Of a stretch of 64,000 bases of DNA, positions 24,860 through 36,725 are shown one piece after another. Source of the DNA: Siphonodentalium dalli (lineage: Eukaryota > Mollusca > Scaphopoda > Gadilida > Siphonodentaliidae). Under the pieces are notes generated by a model. The model was not told the origin of the DNA, searched no databases, and worked only from the letters and a program-made list of their open reading frames with translations. The DNA is taken from positions 136,419,954-136,483,953 of the forward strand of contig CP136064.1 in the NCBI GenBank assembly GCA_032622095.1, read 5' to 3'. The translations under genes were made by a program, and so were the position numbers. Position 1 is the stretch's first letter; the number at the start of each line of letters is the position of its first letter.

Positions 24860-26047
24860 GAAAATAAAAAAATTCTCTGGTGTGGTTTATAGGACTATGC
24901 AATGCCGACTTAAAAATAAAAATTCACATAAACATCGCATGAAGCGGTCTAACCACAAACTCGGGTATTCGGTAATTCCAAATGTATGAACTATCACCAT
25001 GATATCCCGGTATATCATTGTCAGGACTGTTTGTACAAAAGGTTGTTATTCTACTATGCATAATTTTGCTATATCATTGTACTCGGACTGTATTGCAATG
25101 TAATATATCAGTACATGTACCTGTATACTGTGTGCACATTATATACATGTAGGCCTACTTTCACTTTAGTATGTGTCATAAAAGACTCATTTTGTTAAAT
25201 TGAAAAAAACATGTGTGAAAACAGAGAGAATACATGTACATGTGCCGGCACCATATACCTCTTTGTGTGCTGTATTACCGGTACTATTAATGTACATGTA
25301 CTACACTACAATAAGAGAAATTTTAATTGATTCTGCTGCCCTTGTGCCACAGGCCTCAAACACGCCAAACAAGTATCTGTAGCCAGGCCCACCAGTACCA
25401 GGCTACTAGTAAATGAAGTACTGAAAGTGTCACATCATTAATCGAGCCCAATCTTAGTTATACTAGTCTCTTGTGTAGTTTGGGTTACTATTAATAAGAT
25501 ATTTAATGAATGTTTGGAATGTATGGTAGCATTCTTACCTGGATCAACATATGCCATGCACAACGCTGGTCATCATATCATCACCGCTGTTGGCAGTAAA
25601 CCCCGGCAGGCATCAGTAAACCGCTCATCGGGCTATAACAGTTAGAGTTTTCCATACCAGGGCTAATCTAATCAGTTAAAATTAGTCAATTTAGAGGGAA
25701 TACCAACCAGTGGAAGACATACATTTATATTCAGATATCAGTTTTCGAGAAAAACCCCATCTTAGTCGAGCGGACTTAGAATATCGGGGTAAACTTAAAT
25801 TTCATTCAGCAACACTTTCACGGCAGAATATAAAAATAGTACATTATAATCACTTACAGTACATGTACATGTAGCCCAGGTGCAGTGCTAGCCTATATTA
25901 TATACCTGTACTACCAAAACTTTTGGTCAGTTTCTCGATGCCTGACACTTGTAAACGCTTGAACCGGTATATAGTACATGTATGTGAATTAAAGATCTTA
26001 TTAGTGACACAACACTTCACAAGAGGCTAGACATACATTTGTAACTA
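24860..26047. other. Non-coding stretch (tandem copy of 12481-13668)
   Basis: Nearly identical to 12481-13668, with isolated base changes (for example near 25421 and 25645). No gene seen. Confidence 0.5.
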
Positions 26048-26194
26048 CAGTAATGCTCTAATTAATCGACTCCTTAACCACAGCAGAATTACGGGTAACT
26101 CGGGGAGAGCTTTCCGATGAATGGCAACAAGCCATATATCCGACTAAATCCTGAAAAGTTAAACATAATTCTGCTGTGGTTAAGGGCACTACTG
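26048..26194. mobile_element. CAGTAATG-type MITE, longer copy (tandem copy)
   Basis: Same element as 13669-13815 within the second 12.4 kb block; no difference noticed. Confidence 0.8.
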
Positions 26195-26603
26195 TATCTG
26201 TTTTAGTGCACATCAAATTTATTTGTTGTCTTTCCTCTTGTAATTTGTCTTTGGTTGTGTTCGCCATTTCGATGGACAACTACATGTACTGACATCAAAT
26301 GAGTCAAAATTTAGCAGTGCAGCCAATTATATAGATAAACAGAATTAAATAGCATCCAAATTCCAAATGAGCATAAATGATAAAACAAACTTTATTGAGC
26401 ACACTTTTAATACTAGTAATTACAGCTACAATGAAAGCACCTAATAAAAATTCTAAGTTTGGTAAAACTGTCTGTATACAAAGTTTATCTGACCGTGATG
26501 AATAAAACCTATAAATGGGATCATATACATGTATGTTAGATATCATTACATGATTATTTGAAAACACATATCCGTATGGAAAACAAACTATTTTACCACT
26601 GGC

Positions 26604-26727
26604 CAAGTGGTCCTGCTAATATGCTATGATGCTGGTGGTCCTGCTGAATTGCTATGATGCGGGTAGTGCAATTCATAGCAATTAAGCAGAACCCAACCGC
26701 ATCATAGCACATTAGCAGGAACACTTG
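26604..26727. repeat. Short hairpin with nested arms (tandem copy)
   Basis: Same as 14225-14348. Confidence 0.7.
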
Positions 26728-27399
26728 AATAGGGGTATATATTACAGTGTCAAATCGAATGGGCATCTTTTAACAATATTTTTGAACAATTTCCTGAAGT
26801 GTTCGAAAATTGAGAACTGAATTTATATTTTTTTTATGAGGTTTCGATTGAAAAATTTCTAACTTAGCTCATCAGGATTAACAGACTAACAGTATGTTTG
26901 GTATATTTTTCTGTAATCGACACCTGCTGAGGTGGGGAAATATCATCCATTGTCGCACAGCTATATTCTCTTTCCCAACAAAGTCCATAGAACATACATG
27001 TAAAATTACAGCTATGCTTTAATTAATCAACACGCCTTATAAAGGTTGACCACCGGGTATTACTGCAGTATTCAGGCGTGTTCATGCGATCAACCGCAGT
27101 CAGTTATACCGCCGCAGAATGTGGTCCACCTCACATTTGCAGTTAGGCTGTATTTTTCATGCGATGTTTATATGAATTTTGTTTTAAAGTTGACTTTGTA
27201 ACCACACCAGAAATTTGGTTTATTGTTTCAATATGTCTAGATAGAATTCAGAATTTTTGTGGAAAAAACAATTAACTTGGTTATCACAGTTAACACATAT
27301 TACTGTGGTAAGATTACCAGCGGATACCGCATGTCAACAGGGACTGCATGCTCTAATTAATTATCAGGTCTAAAATGTTTATACTGGATACAGTTCATT

Positions 27400-28320
27400 T
27401 TAAAGGTACTCAATCCGGTTCGATGATCCCCATATAATCAGATTCCAACAACAACAACATCATACATTTGTATTTAGAAAGGCTGCTTCAGTTACGGTAT
27501 CAGAATTGATTAATTGCCCTAAAATAATGCTAACCACTGTCAACTAAAGTATACAATTGCCTGACATATGTTATTTATCAACATGTTGTTCTACAAAATT
27601 TGGCCTTATTATCAACAGAAAGCCTCTTGATTTTAGAGTTATCCATCTTCATCTGAAATTTGGTCCGAGACCGTGGGCCACTATTAATTCTTGATCGTGA
27701 AAAATAGTATATTTCAAAAATTGATATCTAATAACTCTGAGCTTTGATAGGTGGGTTCCTCGACTCGTACCAAATATCTTTTACCCCCCAAGTCCAAATA
27801 AATAGTAATGTGCGAGCGTTAATTCAGGGGGCCCTTAATCGGATTATGCATCTTTAAATTCAAATACAGTTTAAAGATGCATAATCCGATTAAGTGCCCC
27901 TCATTTACTATTTACATGTATATTTTAAAATATTGTAATCAAGTCGAGGGACCCACCTACATGTATCAAAGCTCAGAGTTATTAGATATCGATTTTTGAA
28001 ATTTTAATATTTATCACCATCGATACTTAATAGTGGCCCAGAAAAATTTGACGAGCCGACGGTCTCAGACCAAATTGCGGATGAAGATGGATAACTCTAA
28101 AATGAAGAGGCTTTGTGTTGATAATAAGGCCAAACTTTGTCGAACAGCATGTTGATAAATATAACGTATCAGGCAATTTTATACTATACATGTAGTTGAC
28201 AGTGGTTAGCATTATTTTTGGGCAATTAATCGATTCTGATAACTGAAGCAGCATTTCTAAAAAAAATGTTGTTGGAATCTAATTATATGGGGACCATCGA
28301 ATCTGATTGAACACCTTTAA
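27400..28320. mobile_element. Large foldback element (tandem copy)
   Basis: Copy of 15021-15941 in the second 12.4 kb block, with the same ends and centre. Confidence 0.85.
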
Positions 28321-28350
28321 TAGTTAGCTATATGAGTTATATACACATAA

Positions 28351-28738
28351 GGCGACACCAATTTTTAAGTCCGGTTTACGAACACCTCCTACAACTTTTT
28401 TTTCCATTTCATGAAAAATAAATTAACTTTTTTGTCCCAAAAAAATTTAAACGCGTACTGATTTTCATGTGCTGTCGCATCCGGTTCTGCTTATGATCAT
28501 TTGCAGATCCATATTTTCATGTATTTCATGACAAGAAATGTCTTGTTTGGTTCAGAATTTCATTGGAATTTTTTTTTTTTCACAATTTTTGTAAAATTTA
28601 TGTAAAATTTCAAGATTTACTTGATATAAGTTGGGGGGACAATTTTTTGGATTTTTATTTTTTTCCCTCCTGCATCTACTTTTTTTCTCCCCACATCAGC
28701 CCACATGTTCGTAAACCAGACTTAAAATTGGTGTCGCC
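28351..28738. mobile_element. TAA-flanked MITE (tandem copy)
   Basis: Copy of 15972-16359, with small changes in the T run near 28567-28580 and one A to G near 28629. Confidence 0.8.
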
Positions 28739-28758
28739 TAATAGACATTTAAACTTTG

Positions 28759-29039
28759 AAAATTGTAGGTTTCCGGGTGATAACTTCAGTTTGTGTGATC
28801 ATATCTGAACCAAATGTGGTATGTAAGTTTATCAGACGATTCAGAACAAAATACAGGTCAAGTTCGAATATGGGTGTGCTCCGCCCATTTTTGCGAGAGT
28901 TATGGCCCTTTTTCGACTTAGAATTGTGTTAATTTCTGGTTTCCGCATCATAATTTTAGTTTGTGTGATCAAATCTGAATCAAATTTGGTATGATAGTTT
29001 ATTATCCACCATTTCATGGGACACTGGTTGGATTGTTCT
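28759..29039. repeat. Degenerate two-unit tandem repeat (tandem copy)
   Basis: Copy of 16380-16660 within the second 12.4 kb block. Confidence 0.55.
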
Positions 29040-29199
29040 GAAATGTAGTATCGGATTTAGGGGTCCTTAAAATATTTTTAGACAAGCTGATGCCCCAATG
29101 AAGCCACATTTGCTGAAATAGTATCCAAAACATCAACATATCAAGAGCCATTAGACTGAATTAGATAAAAATATATCACTTGGGTCTGTTTAAGCTGGA

Positions 29200-30400
29200 A
29201 AATACTCAAATTTGTATAATTTTCTGCTATTATATCTGCATACTAGCCTTTTTGCTGAATCGTGAATGCCGGTTATATTGCCGTGTGAAATCCTAGTACC
29301 AGATAACATTGGGTATGTATATAGCATACCACCTGAAAATGGCTTGAATATCACATACCAAAGCGGGGTGGGGGTGTGTGTGACACCCTCCTTGATCATA
29401 GTCTATATTCTACAGGGTATGTTAACTGTTTCGAGTTGGTGCAATTAATGTGATTGTTTAATCTCTACCATCTGAAATCTATTTTTAGCATATTTTGCTA
29501 TCTGATCAATTGCTACTGATATAAAAAAGGATAAAGATGGTGTGTCTCTTTCCCAAATGTTCTGTTTACATGTACATTTGGGGGTTTATGAGTCAAATAA
29601 TAACAGGCAACATGTCCTTCTAACACTAAGAAATAATGTGTTCTTATGAACCAGGACAAAATATGACTATTTCTGGAGCATTACAGCACATTATTATAAA
29701 TCTATATTTGTAAGCAGTAAGATAATGACAGGAAACATGTCCTCAGACTAAGAAATAATTTTTTGGTGTTTATTTCACATCACAGCTCATGTGTATACTC
29801 ACATTAGTTTATGTCATTCAAAGGGAGAAACCCATTTAGAAAGTTTAAATGAGACAAAACTACCTCACTGTAGATGTAGTTGCAAGGTACAACATGTACA
29901 TGTACATGTATTCTGGTAAATGACATTGGAACTAAAATAATGATTTTTGTGTCCACCGGTATGTCATGTACCGGTATACATTGCAACTACATGTACATGT
30001 AACTTGCCTAACATACCATATACATGTATGAAGAGGGAAATCATTTAAACTTAAGCGCAAATCAATAATAAATGTGAAAATGGCCTCCCGTATGTATGTT
30101 CTTGGGTTTTCAGTGTGTGGTATTAGGCTTCAGACAAAAAAAAATATCGCTGTATTTTGAAGGGCTTGAGACCTTCTGCACCATAACCCATTAGAATGTG
30201 TGATTGTTGTAATCAAACACATGTGTTAATGTGATATGTGTTACGCTTGCATTGAATTTTTTTTTCGGAGCTGATCTTAATGCTCATGCATGGGGAATTG
30301 ATGGTATTTCCACATCAGCTGGTGTTGATGCTCATCCTTATGTGAGGCCCTTTTCACATAAATTATTTATGTATCATTTGTGCTTAAGTTCAAATGACAG
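29200..30400. other. Non-coding stretch after the tandem duplication
   Basis: No gene seen. It includes runs of ACATGTACATGT (29890-29912 and 29985-30000) and repeated phrases such as ACATGTCCT...ACTAAGAAATAAT (29610 and 29735). Confidence 0.5.
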
Positions 30401-30510
30401 AGGTTATTTGCACTTAAGCACAAATATTTACACTAAGCACAAATATTTACACTTAAGAGCAAATATTTGCGCTTAAGCGCACATAAGGAATAAATGTGAA
30501 AACAGTCTCC
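30330..30510. repeat. Palindromic short repeats built on CACTTAAGCACAAATATTTA
   Basis: The 20 bp unit is repeated about three to four times at 30408-30480, mixed with inverted forms (GTGCTTAAG, GCGCTTAAGCGC). Outer inverted ends are TTTTCACATAAATTATTTAT and AATAAATGTGAAAA. A half-copy (AAGCGCAAAT..AATAAATGTGAAAATGGCCTCCC) is at 30051. It is probably a decayed foldback element. Confidence 0.55.
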
Positions 30511-30869
30511 CATACATCATTCGATGTTATGTGAGGGCATATATGCCAAACATTTACTGTTTTTTGTTTAACTGGACAGAGTTCACCTTTAATGTGTCCT
30601 GTCATTATTTTATTTATAATTTGGAAAGGGGCGTGGACCTTGCCCTGGGACTTTTGTTTATTTGTTTTTGAATGAAGTTCATCTCACAGTTTATGCGAGT
30701 GCACCTATCGTCCTTATACAAAAATTTCCTTTCTGCATTTTCAAGGGCTTGAGACCTTCAATTAATCATATTAATAGATTAATTGGCTGCTTATAATTTT
30801 TTTTTATAATAATATTTCCTCTCTGCGTTTTCTTGAAACTAGCAGGTATATAGTTATTATATGATCGGT

Positions 30870-31115
30870 GGATCGGTTTGCTTCATACCATTATAATACA
30901 CCATAAGCATGCTGGTGAGCTGACACACCATCATAATATGGTGTAATACATGTAAACGATATGCGAGGTCGGTCTACTATACAGTAATACACCATTATAA
31001 ATTATAATATATGTGTCTATCTCTGTCTGGTACACCATTATAACATATGATATGCGGGGTCGGTCTACTATACACAACTACAATATATGTGTCTGTCCCT
31101 GTCTATACACCATTA
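30870..31115. repeat. Degenerate repeats of ACACCATTATAATA and GGTCGGTCTACTATAC
   Basis: A ~91 bp unit (GATATGCGAGGTCGGTCTAC...ATATGTGTCTATCTCTGTCTGG) occurs from 30958 and again from 31049, with further ACACCATTATAA strings on each side. The later part also appears at 48638 in the older third copy. Confidence 0.6.
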
Positions 31116-33072
31116 TAATATACAAGAAAACTAAGATGCATGCATCATGTCACCCATGAACTATTTAGCAATAGAATAATTCAGTTCGGTTGCGGTTTCA
31201 CAACGTTACAACTGACATACGATTACACAAGACACACCTTGAATGTGGAACTGTGTAAGAGTGAATATTAATGTTCTAAATCCCATGTTTCACCTTTAGT
31301 TGTGATTGGGGGGGGGGTGTCGTACTTTATTAACACGCAAGTAGTGTAATTAAGTACGGGTAATTAGAAGTAACAAATCGTTTAGTTTCTATCGTATCGA
31401 CTGAAAGGGGTGAGCAGATTATTGGTGATGAATGTTCTCGTTAGCTGTCAATATAATATGCATATTTGCCCCGTTACGTTTATACACTGTAGCATTGGCG
31501 GGCCAGAGTGTGTTGACATGTTAATTGTTTGGTTCATTAATAACAGATCAGCGGGGATTTGTCGTGAAAACGTACACGTATACGTGGAAATATGCTACGG
31601 TTACGGTTAAATTAATGGTTCTTCTATTACACCACCGTGTATACTCGGTTTAAATAGGTATATTATATAGGGACGTGTGCTCAATTTTGGTGTGGACCGA
31701 TGATCGAAAAAACTAAATCGGAGGTAAATGTCGCAGGCCGGAGGACCATTTTTTCAATAATTTTTAAAGAAATTGAGCAGTTGCAACAGAAGCAGCAAAA
31801 AAGGGTGTACAATTGGCAAATGATGAGGGGCGGTGTGACGTGTAACTAGGATTGAAATTAGATATGCAATTTGGAGATTATTGGATGAGGGATGTTATAT
31901 TAATTATATAAAAGGGACGAGAGGGTTTAGTTGTCGAAAATATTTGTTCCAAACACCGTAAACAGATCAATATTAAAACGCATACATTTTGGTTCAAATA
32001 TACGATCACTATCCCTTAAAGGAATACGGTCCTGAAAAAAACAATATTATTTTCTTTCAATATACCGATAATATATATATAAAATGTCCATTGGGCGCAT
32101 ATAATCTAATATTCGGCCGCCAATCGTTATTTTTATAACGATTCAAAAAAATTCCGAAGTTAGCCGAAGATTTTGTTGTAGACGAAGTCACGTGATCATC
32201 AGCCCGATCACGTGATTGTCACATGTAAACAGAAGCATAGCACGTGATCGATCACGTGGTAACTCATTGACAACGCATAGATACGCGACGGCGGTATTTT
32301 AAGTTTGCATGCGAATGCAAAACTTCGCCGAAACATCGCCTTTCTCGTAATTAAATGTCGATCTTTATCGTGTTATTATTACTATTATTATATGTATCGC
32401 GATGTGTTGTTACTATAAAGCCATGCCCGTATATTATTCAGTTTTGCGCGCATTTATCTATATAAACGGGTGCTCGTGTTTATATATATTTTTCGTTACC
32501 GGAATAGTCCAAGTTATATTATATATGCATATCAAGATTGCATATATACGCGAAGACTTGCACAGTTATTAGGCAATTATCATCTCGTAAACATTCCAAT
32601 TTCCAGATGCCATTAGTCGTGTGTCAATAAAGAGCGTTTCGTTTTAATTATCGTAACGTGGTAAAACAACACACAATTGGTTTATTGCTGTCGGATTTAA
32701 TCAATTATAATCAAGTCATTCATTACCAATATGATATGTTCATTTTTCCTTGGTTATGAATCATGTAATTATTTGGGCAATATGGTGTTTATATATATTT
32801 CGGAATATTGCTTCCCCCACCCCAAAACAATCTAGCCGACTGTCACTGATGGAAATTCACTACATCTATGCATCGTTATTGACCTATTAAATTATCACTC
32901 TAGCGATGCGGTCTATTGAATATCCAGGTCATAAATAGACCTCTATGTGGCAATTACGCATAACAATAGGGTTATAAACATCCAATCATATATATATAAC
33001 ACTTTTTGAAGGAGGGATAATAATCCGGTTTAATATGGAATCACATATTCAAGTGCTCTTTATTCGCAATAC
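31116..33072. other. Non-coding stretch, partly shared with 48-49.6 kb
   Basis: 31116-32010 aligns with 48660-49613. 32021-34132 has no counterpart there. No convincing coding region. The 32150-32600 part is richer in CpG than its surroundings and holds four CACGTG boxes. Confidence 0.5.
32189..32258. promoter_or_regulatory. Cluster of four CACGTG palindromes
   Basis: CACGTG occurs at 32189, 32209, 32241 and 32253, mostly inside GATCACGTGATC-like longer palindromes. CACGTG is the core site of bHLH-ZIP factors (MYC/USF/MITF type). Four in 70 bp is far above chance, but I see no promoter or gene attached. It could instead be part of a decayed palindromic repeat. Confidence 0.4.
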
Positions 33073-34300
33073 ATCGTAATAGTGAACGCTCTTTATTGTG
33101 TCAAGGTAAAGGGACTCGACTTAGAACAGTTGTCATCGTGATTTGTTTTACTGATTACACCAATACAGGTCAATACATGTACACGAACTTCCGATATGCA
33201 TGCTTTATATATCCTTCCAAGTCATAGCAATTTCCGCTTTATTAAACTCTTTTTATTCGTACCATATTAGGAAAACTCTTAACATGGAACGCTCTTTATG
33301 GAGCCATGGTGAAGGAAATGGGGAATCGACTAAGAATAGTTGTTATCGTGATGTATTCAACATACTCTCCACTTTAACTGCAATTGTATGTATTCGTAAC
33401 CATGACTGACTTGTCAAATTAAACGCTCTTTATTTGGTATATGTAATCGGTTTCTGATGATTGCGCAACAGGTTTCCCACAGAAATCCCGCCAAATGGCA
33501 CGTAAACGAACATTGTTTGGAAATGAATACAGCATTATACCTAACTGAGAGTCACTAGACCGACCACAGCCGAAAACACTGCATTTATATGGCAATGTTA
33601 CGAATGAATGATTGTAAATACGGGACACTCGGGGCATATATACGGAAAATTAAAACAACATCGTGAACACGCGCCCGAATAGAGTTCACATGCCTGCTCA
33701 TGTTTTTATAAGCTGTTACCTACCCCGCTCAATCGGCCTTCTATAGTTTTTTTGTCAAAACAATAACTTTCCAAACAGCGCTTAAGACAAATCACAAGTG
33801 AATATAACTCACCGCGCGATGACAATTAACCATGTGTACACAATGCTATTGATATGCCCCGCAGTAATTCCATCACGCTCACGAGCTGATGTCTATTCCG
33901 GATTTTCCATCGTCATATAGGTAGACACAAATAACTCCGATTCCGTGTTTTTAATTAGTTTACCTCGCTTGACGTCATGCGAGGTTTTGCGACGGAGATA
34001 GCCGACAACCGGTGGTGGTATTATTTATTTATTTCTCGGCTTAATTATTACGCGATTTTTATGGGACTTGGATTATTGTGATCACAATAGGGGTGGCTTT
34101 CCGATAGAGTTTGTTGTTTCATGAGCACTGTAATCCCTTAAACATCATGCTTACATAAAGACCTACTAAATTTTACCTAAACAAGAGTCTGATTGTGTTA
34201 TAGAAGGCAGCATAATGCTACTGGCTAATCACACACAAATGGTATAAACGCTCTTTATTATTTCCAAATAAGGAATTGAGCAACAAAGAACGCTCTTTAT
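32627..34300. repeat. Dispersed 12-mer AACGCTCTTTAT
   Basis: Exact AACGCTCTTTAT is at 33085, 33288, 33422, 34247 and 34289 on the plus strand. It is at 32627-32638 as its reverse complement, with a partial GCTCTTTAT at 33055. Copies recur in the duplicated block (from 39383) and in the older third copy (near 49727 and 49770). Spacing is irregular. The meaning is unknown. Confidence 0.6.
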
Positions 34301-34872
34301 GTTTACCATCATAATATAAAGAAACACCAGGAAAGTAACTTTTTTATGCTTTGTTTACATAACAGTCGGCAAATTTACGACTATAACATAATGTTTATGA
34401 GATATTTCTCATTTGTATATTAACAAAGTCTGTCTATATTTGAATATTATTTCGTTTGTAGCGGTGGAAATATGTTCACATGATACCCACCAAGGCCTTC
34501 ATACCTTTAAGGTATACTACAACTGTTTTTCTTTTCAATAGCAGAATACAGAATGCTATTAAGAAGTGACACAAAACACAGAACATTTGTTTTAATTATA
34601 AGTATTAAGAAGTGAGAGATATGTGAGTCAAGGAAACCAGTAACGAAAGGCAATATTAACATGATTTGTCAGAGAATAATTGTTTACGTTCCAATGAATA
34701 TGTACTGGAAACAAACTGTCTGTACCAGACTTTCATAAACACAAATTATGTATTAATGATCATTAATGGTGTAACGACATATTTCGTTCTTTAATGTCTC
34801 AAATGAAAGTGTCAATGACACTGTAGTTAAATTTGTGTGATGAGCAATGAATGGAAAGATTTAGAATTGAAT

Positions 34873-36145
34873 TTGGAAATCCAAGATGGCCGCTGGCAGC
34901 CATGTTTTTTTGTCGGAATGTCCCCAAAATGCCTCATTCTCATCTACATTCCAATTTCAACAGCCATGAAAAAATTCATGATGATCAGACTAAAGGTACG
35001 ACCTGTAGCCCGTGCTAAATGATTTAGTCATACAAAGAGTAAAATCCAAGATGGCTGCTGGCAGCCATGTTTTTTGGCCGAATGACCCCAAAATGACTCG
35101 TTCCCATCTACATGTCATTATTAACATTCTTGACAAATTTTATGATGATCAGACTAAAAGTACGACCTGTAGCCTGTGATAAAGAATTTAGTCATACAAA
35201 GATTAAAATCCAAGATGGCTGCTGGCGGCCATGTTTTTGGGTCAAATGATCCCAAAATGACTCGTTCCCATCTACATGTCATTATTAACATTCTTGACAA
35301 ATTTTATGATGATCAGACTGAAAGTACGACCTGTAGCCCGTGCTAAAGAATTTAGTCATACAAAGAGTAAAATCCAAGATGGCTGCTGGCGGCCATGTTT
35401 TTGGGTCAAATCATCCCAAAATGACTCGTTCCCATCTGCATGTCATTATTAACATTCTTGACAATTTTTATGATGATCAGACTGAAAGTACGACCTGTAG
35501 CCCGTGCTAAAGAATTTAGTCATACAAAGAGTAAAATCCAAGATGGCTGCTGGCGGCCATGTTTTTTGGCCGAATAACCCCAAAATTACTCGTTCCCATC
35601 TACATGTCAATATTATCATCCATGACAAATTTCATGATGATCAGACAAACAGTACGACCTGTGGCCCGTGCTAATGGATTAAATTTTGAAATCCAAGATG
35701 GCCACTGGCGGCCATGTTTTTTGTCCGAATGACCCCAAAATGACTCGTTCCCATCTACATTCCAATTTTAACAGCCATGACAAATTTTATGATGATCAGA
35801 CTAAAGTTAAGACCTGTAGCCCGTGCTAAAGATTTAGTCATATAAAGACTAAAATCCAAAATGGCTGCTGCGGCCATGTTTTTTGGCCGAATGACCCCAA
35901 AAGGACTCGTTCCCATCTACATGTCATTATTAACATTCTTGACAAATTTCATGATGATCAGACAAACATTACGAACTGTAGCCCGTGCTAATGGATTGAA
36001 TTTTGAAATCCAAGATGGCCACTGGCGGCCATGTTTTTTTTCCGAATGATCCCAAAATTAATAATCTGGTCTAAATGTTGATGTCAACAGCTATGACAAA
36101 TTTCATAATGATCCGACCAAAGGTACGACCTGTAGCCTGCATTGT
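34873..36145. repeat. Eight-unit tandem array, 155-165 bp period (copy A)
   Basis: Each unit opens with AAATCCAAGATGG and continues through GGCGGCCATGTTTT, CCCAAAATGACTCGTTCCCA, ATGATGATCAGAC and ACGACCTGTAGCCCGTGCTA. Unit starts (CCAAGATGG) are at 34881, 35046, 35210, 35374, 35538, 35693, 35856 and 36010. Most periods are 163-165 bp, but two are 154-155 bp and carry the AATGGATT variant linker. Short open frames here are by-products of the repeat. Confidence 0.9.
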
Positions 36146-36242
36146 TGACGCCTTACGTACACACATACACACGGACGACAAAGCCATGGCAATAGCTCAA
36201 ACTTTACAATTTAACGACATTTTCGGTCTTTAACAGTTTAAT

Positions 36243-36541
36243 AGGGGCCCCCGGTGGTCCAGTCGGTAGAGTGCCAGGTGCATTACGTCGTCCCAGGCCG
36301 TCCAGCGCTGACGAAGCTGGTTCTAACCCCACCATAGGGAGGGTGACCGGAATCGTGTATCTGGGCAAGTTTGTCAATTGCTTTCCGGGGGTCCATGGTT
36401 TCTACACGCAGTGGAACAACTTCCCGGTGAAATTGAGCCTCTGCGTGGTCTTTCCTCCACCCGTAAAATTGACAACGTCGTGTGTGGCCTAGCGGCTAGA
36501 ATGACGATAAACCCTAATAAACAACAGCAACAACAATTAAT
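36243..36541 (+). mobile_element. tRNA-derived SINE (copy A)
   Basis: The head has pol III-like boxes: an A box TGGTCCAGTCGG at 36255 and a B box GGTTCTAACCCC at 36319. A ~170 bp body of unknown type follows, then a tail AACCCTAATAAACAACAGCAACAACAA. It is flanked by 8-bp direct repeats AGTTTAAT (36235-36242 and 36542-36549). The paralogue at 50346-50353 has a single AGTTTAAT and no insert, so it shows the pre-insertion site. The 299 bp length fits a SINE. I cannot name the family. Confidence 0.82.
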
Positions 36542-36725
36542 AGTTTAATGACATTTTTCGGTCTTTATAATATCTCAAGATATAGGCGGTATTTGGATCT
36601 CTAGTTTAACGACATTTTTCGGTCTTTATAGTTTAACGACATTTTTCGGTCTTTAATATCTCAAGATAGAGGGGCCCTTAGGGGGTATTTGGATCTCTAG
36701 TTTAACGACATTTTTCGGTCTTTGA
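36539..36725. repeat. Short tandem repeats of TTTAACGACATTTTTCGGTC
   Basis: Four units with the core TTTAACGACATTTTTCGGTC (starting near 36543, 36604, 36633 and 36701) alternate with TATCTCAAGATA and GGTATTTGGATCTCTAG. Related single units lie on both sides of the eight-unit array (34772 and 36210). Copies are at 42836-43022 and 50320-50527. Confidence 0.75.

Larger units (their letters stand above)
16821..29199. repeat. 12.4 kb tandem duplication, copy B
   Basis: Second copy of the 4435-16820 block, joined head-to-tail at 16820/16821. It therefore begins with the last ~180 bases of the first LINE's ORF without its upstream part. It ends at ...TTAAGCTGGA, after which the sequence becomes unique. 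It contains the same transposons in the same order as copy A. Confidence 0.95.

Noticed and set aside
29890-29912. ACATGT runs as a telomeric or regulatory array
   Set aside because: Short, scattered and common across the window; best treated as a host-typical simple repeat.
34873-36145. CRISPR-like array
   Set aside because: Units are 155-165 bp and similar along their full length, with no unique spacers; the host is eukaryotic.
36243-36541. True tRNA gene
   Set aside because: A/B boxes are present, but spacing is long and no cloverleaf or CCA-type end is apparent; the 8 bp target duplication and CAA-rich tail show a SINE.
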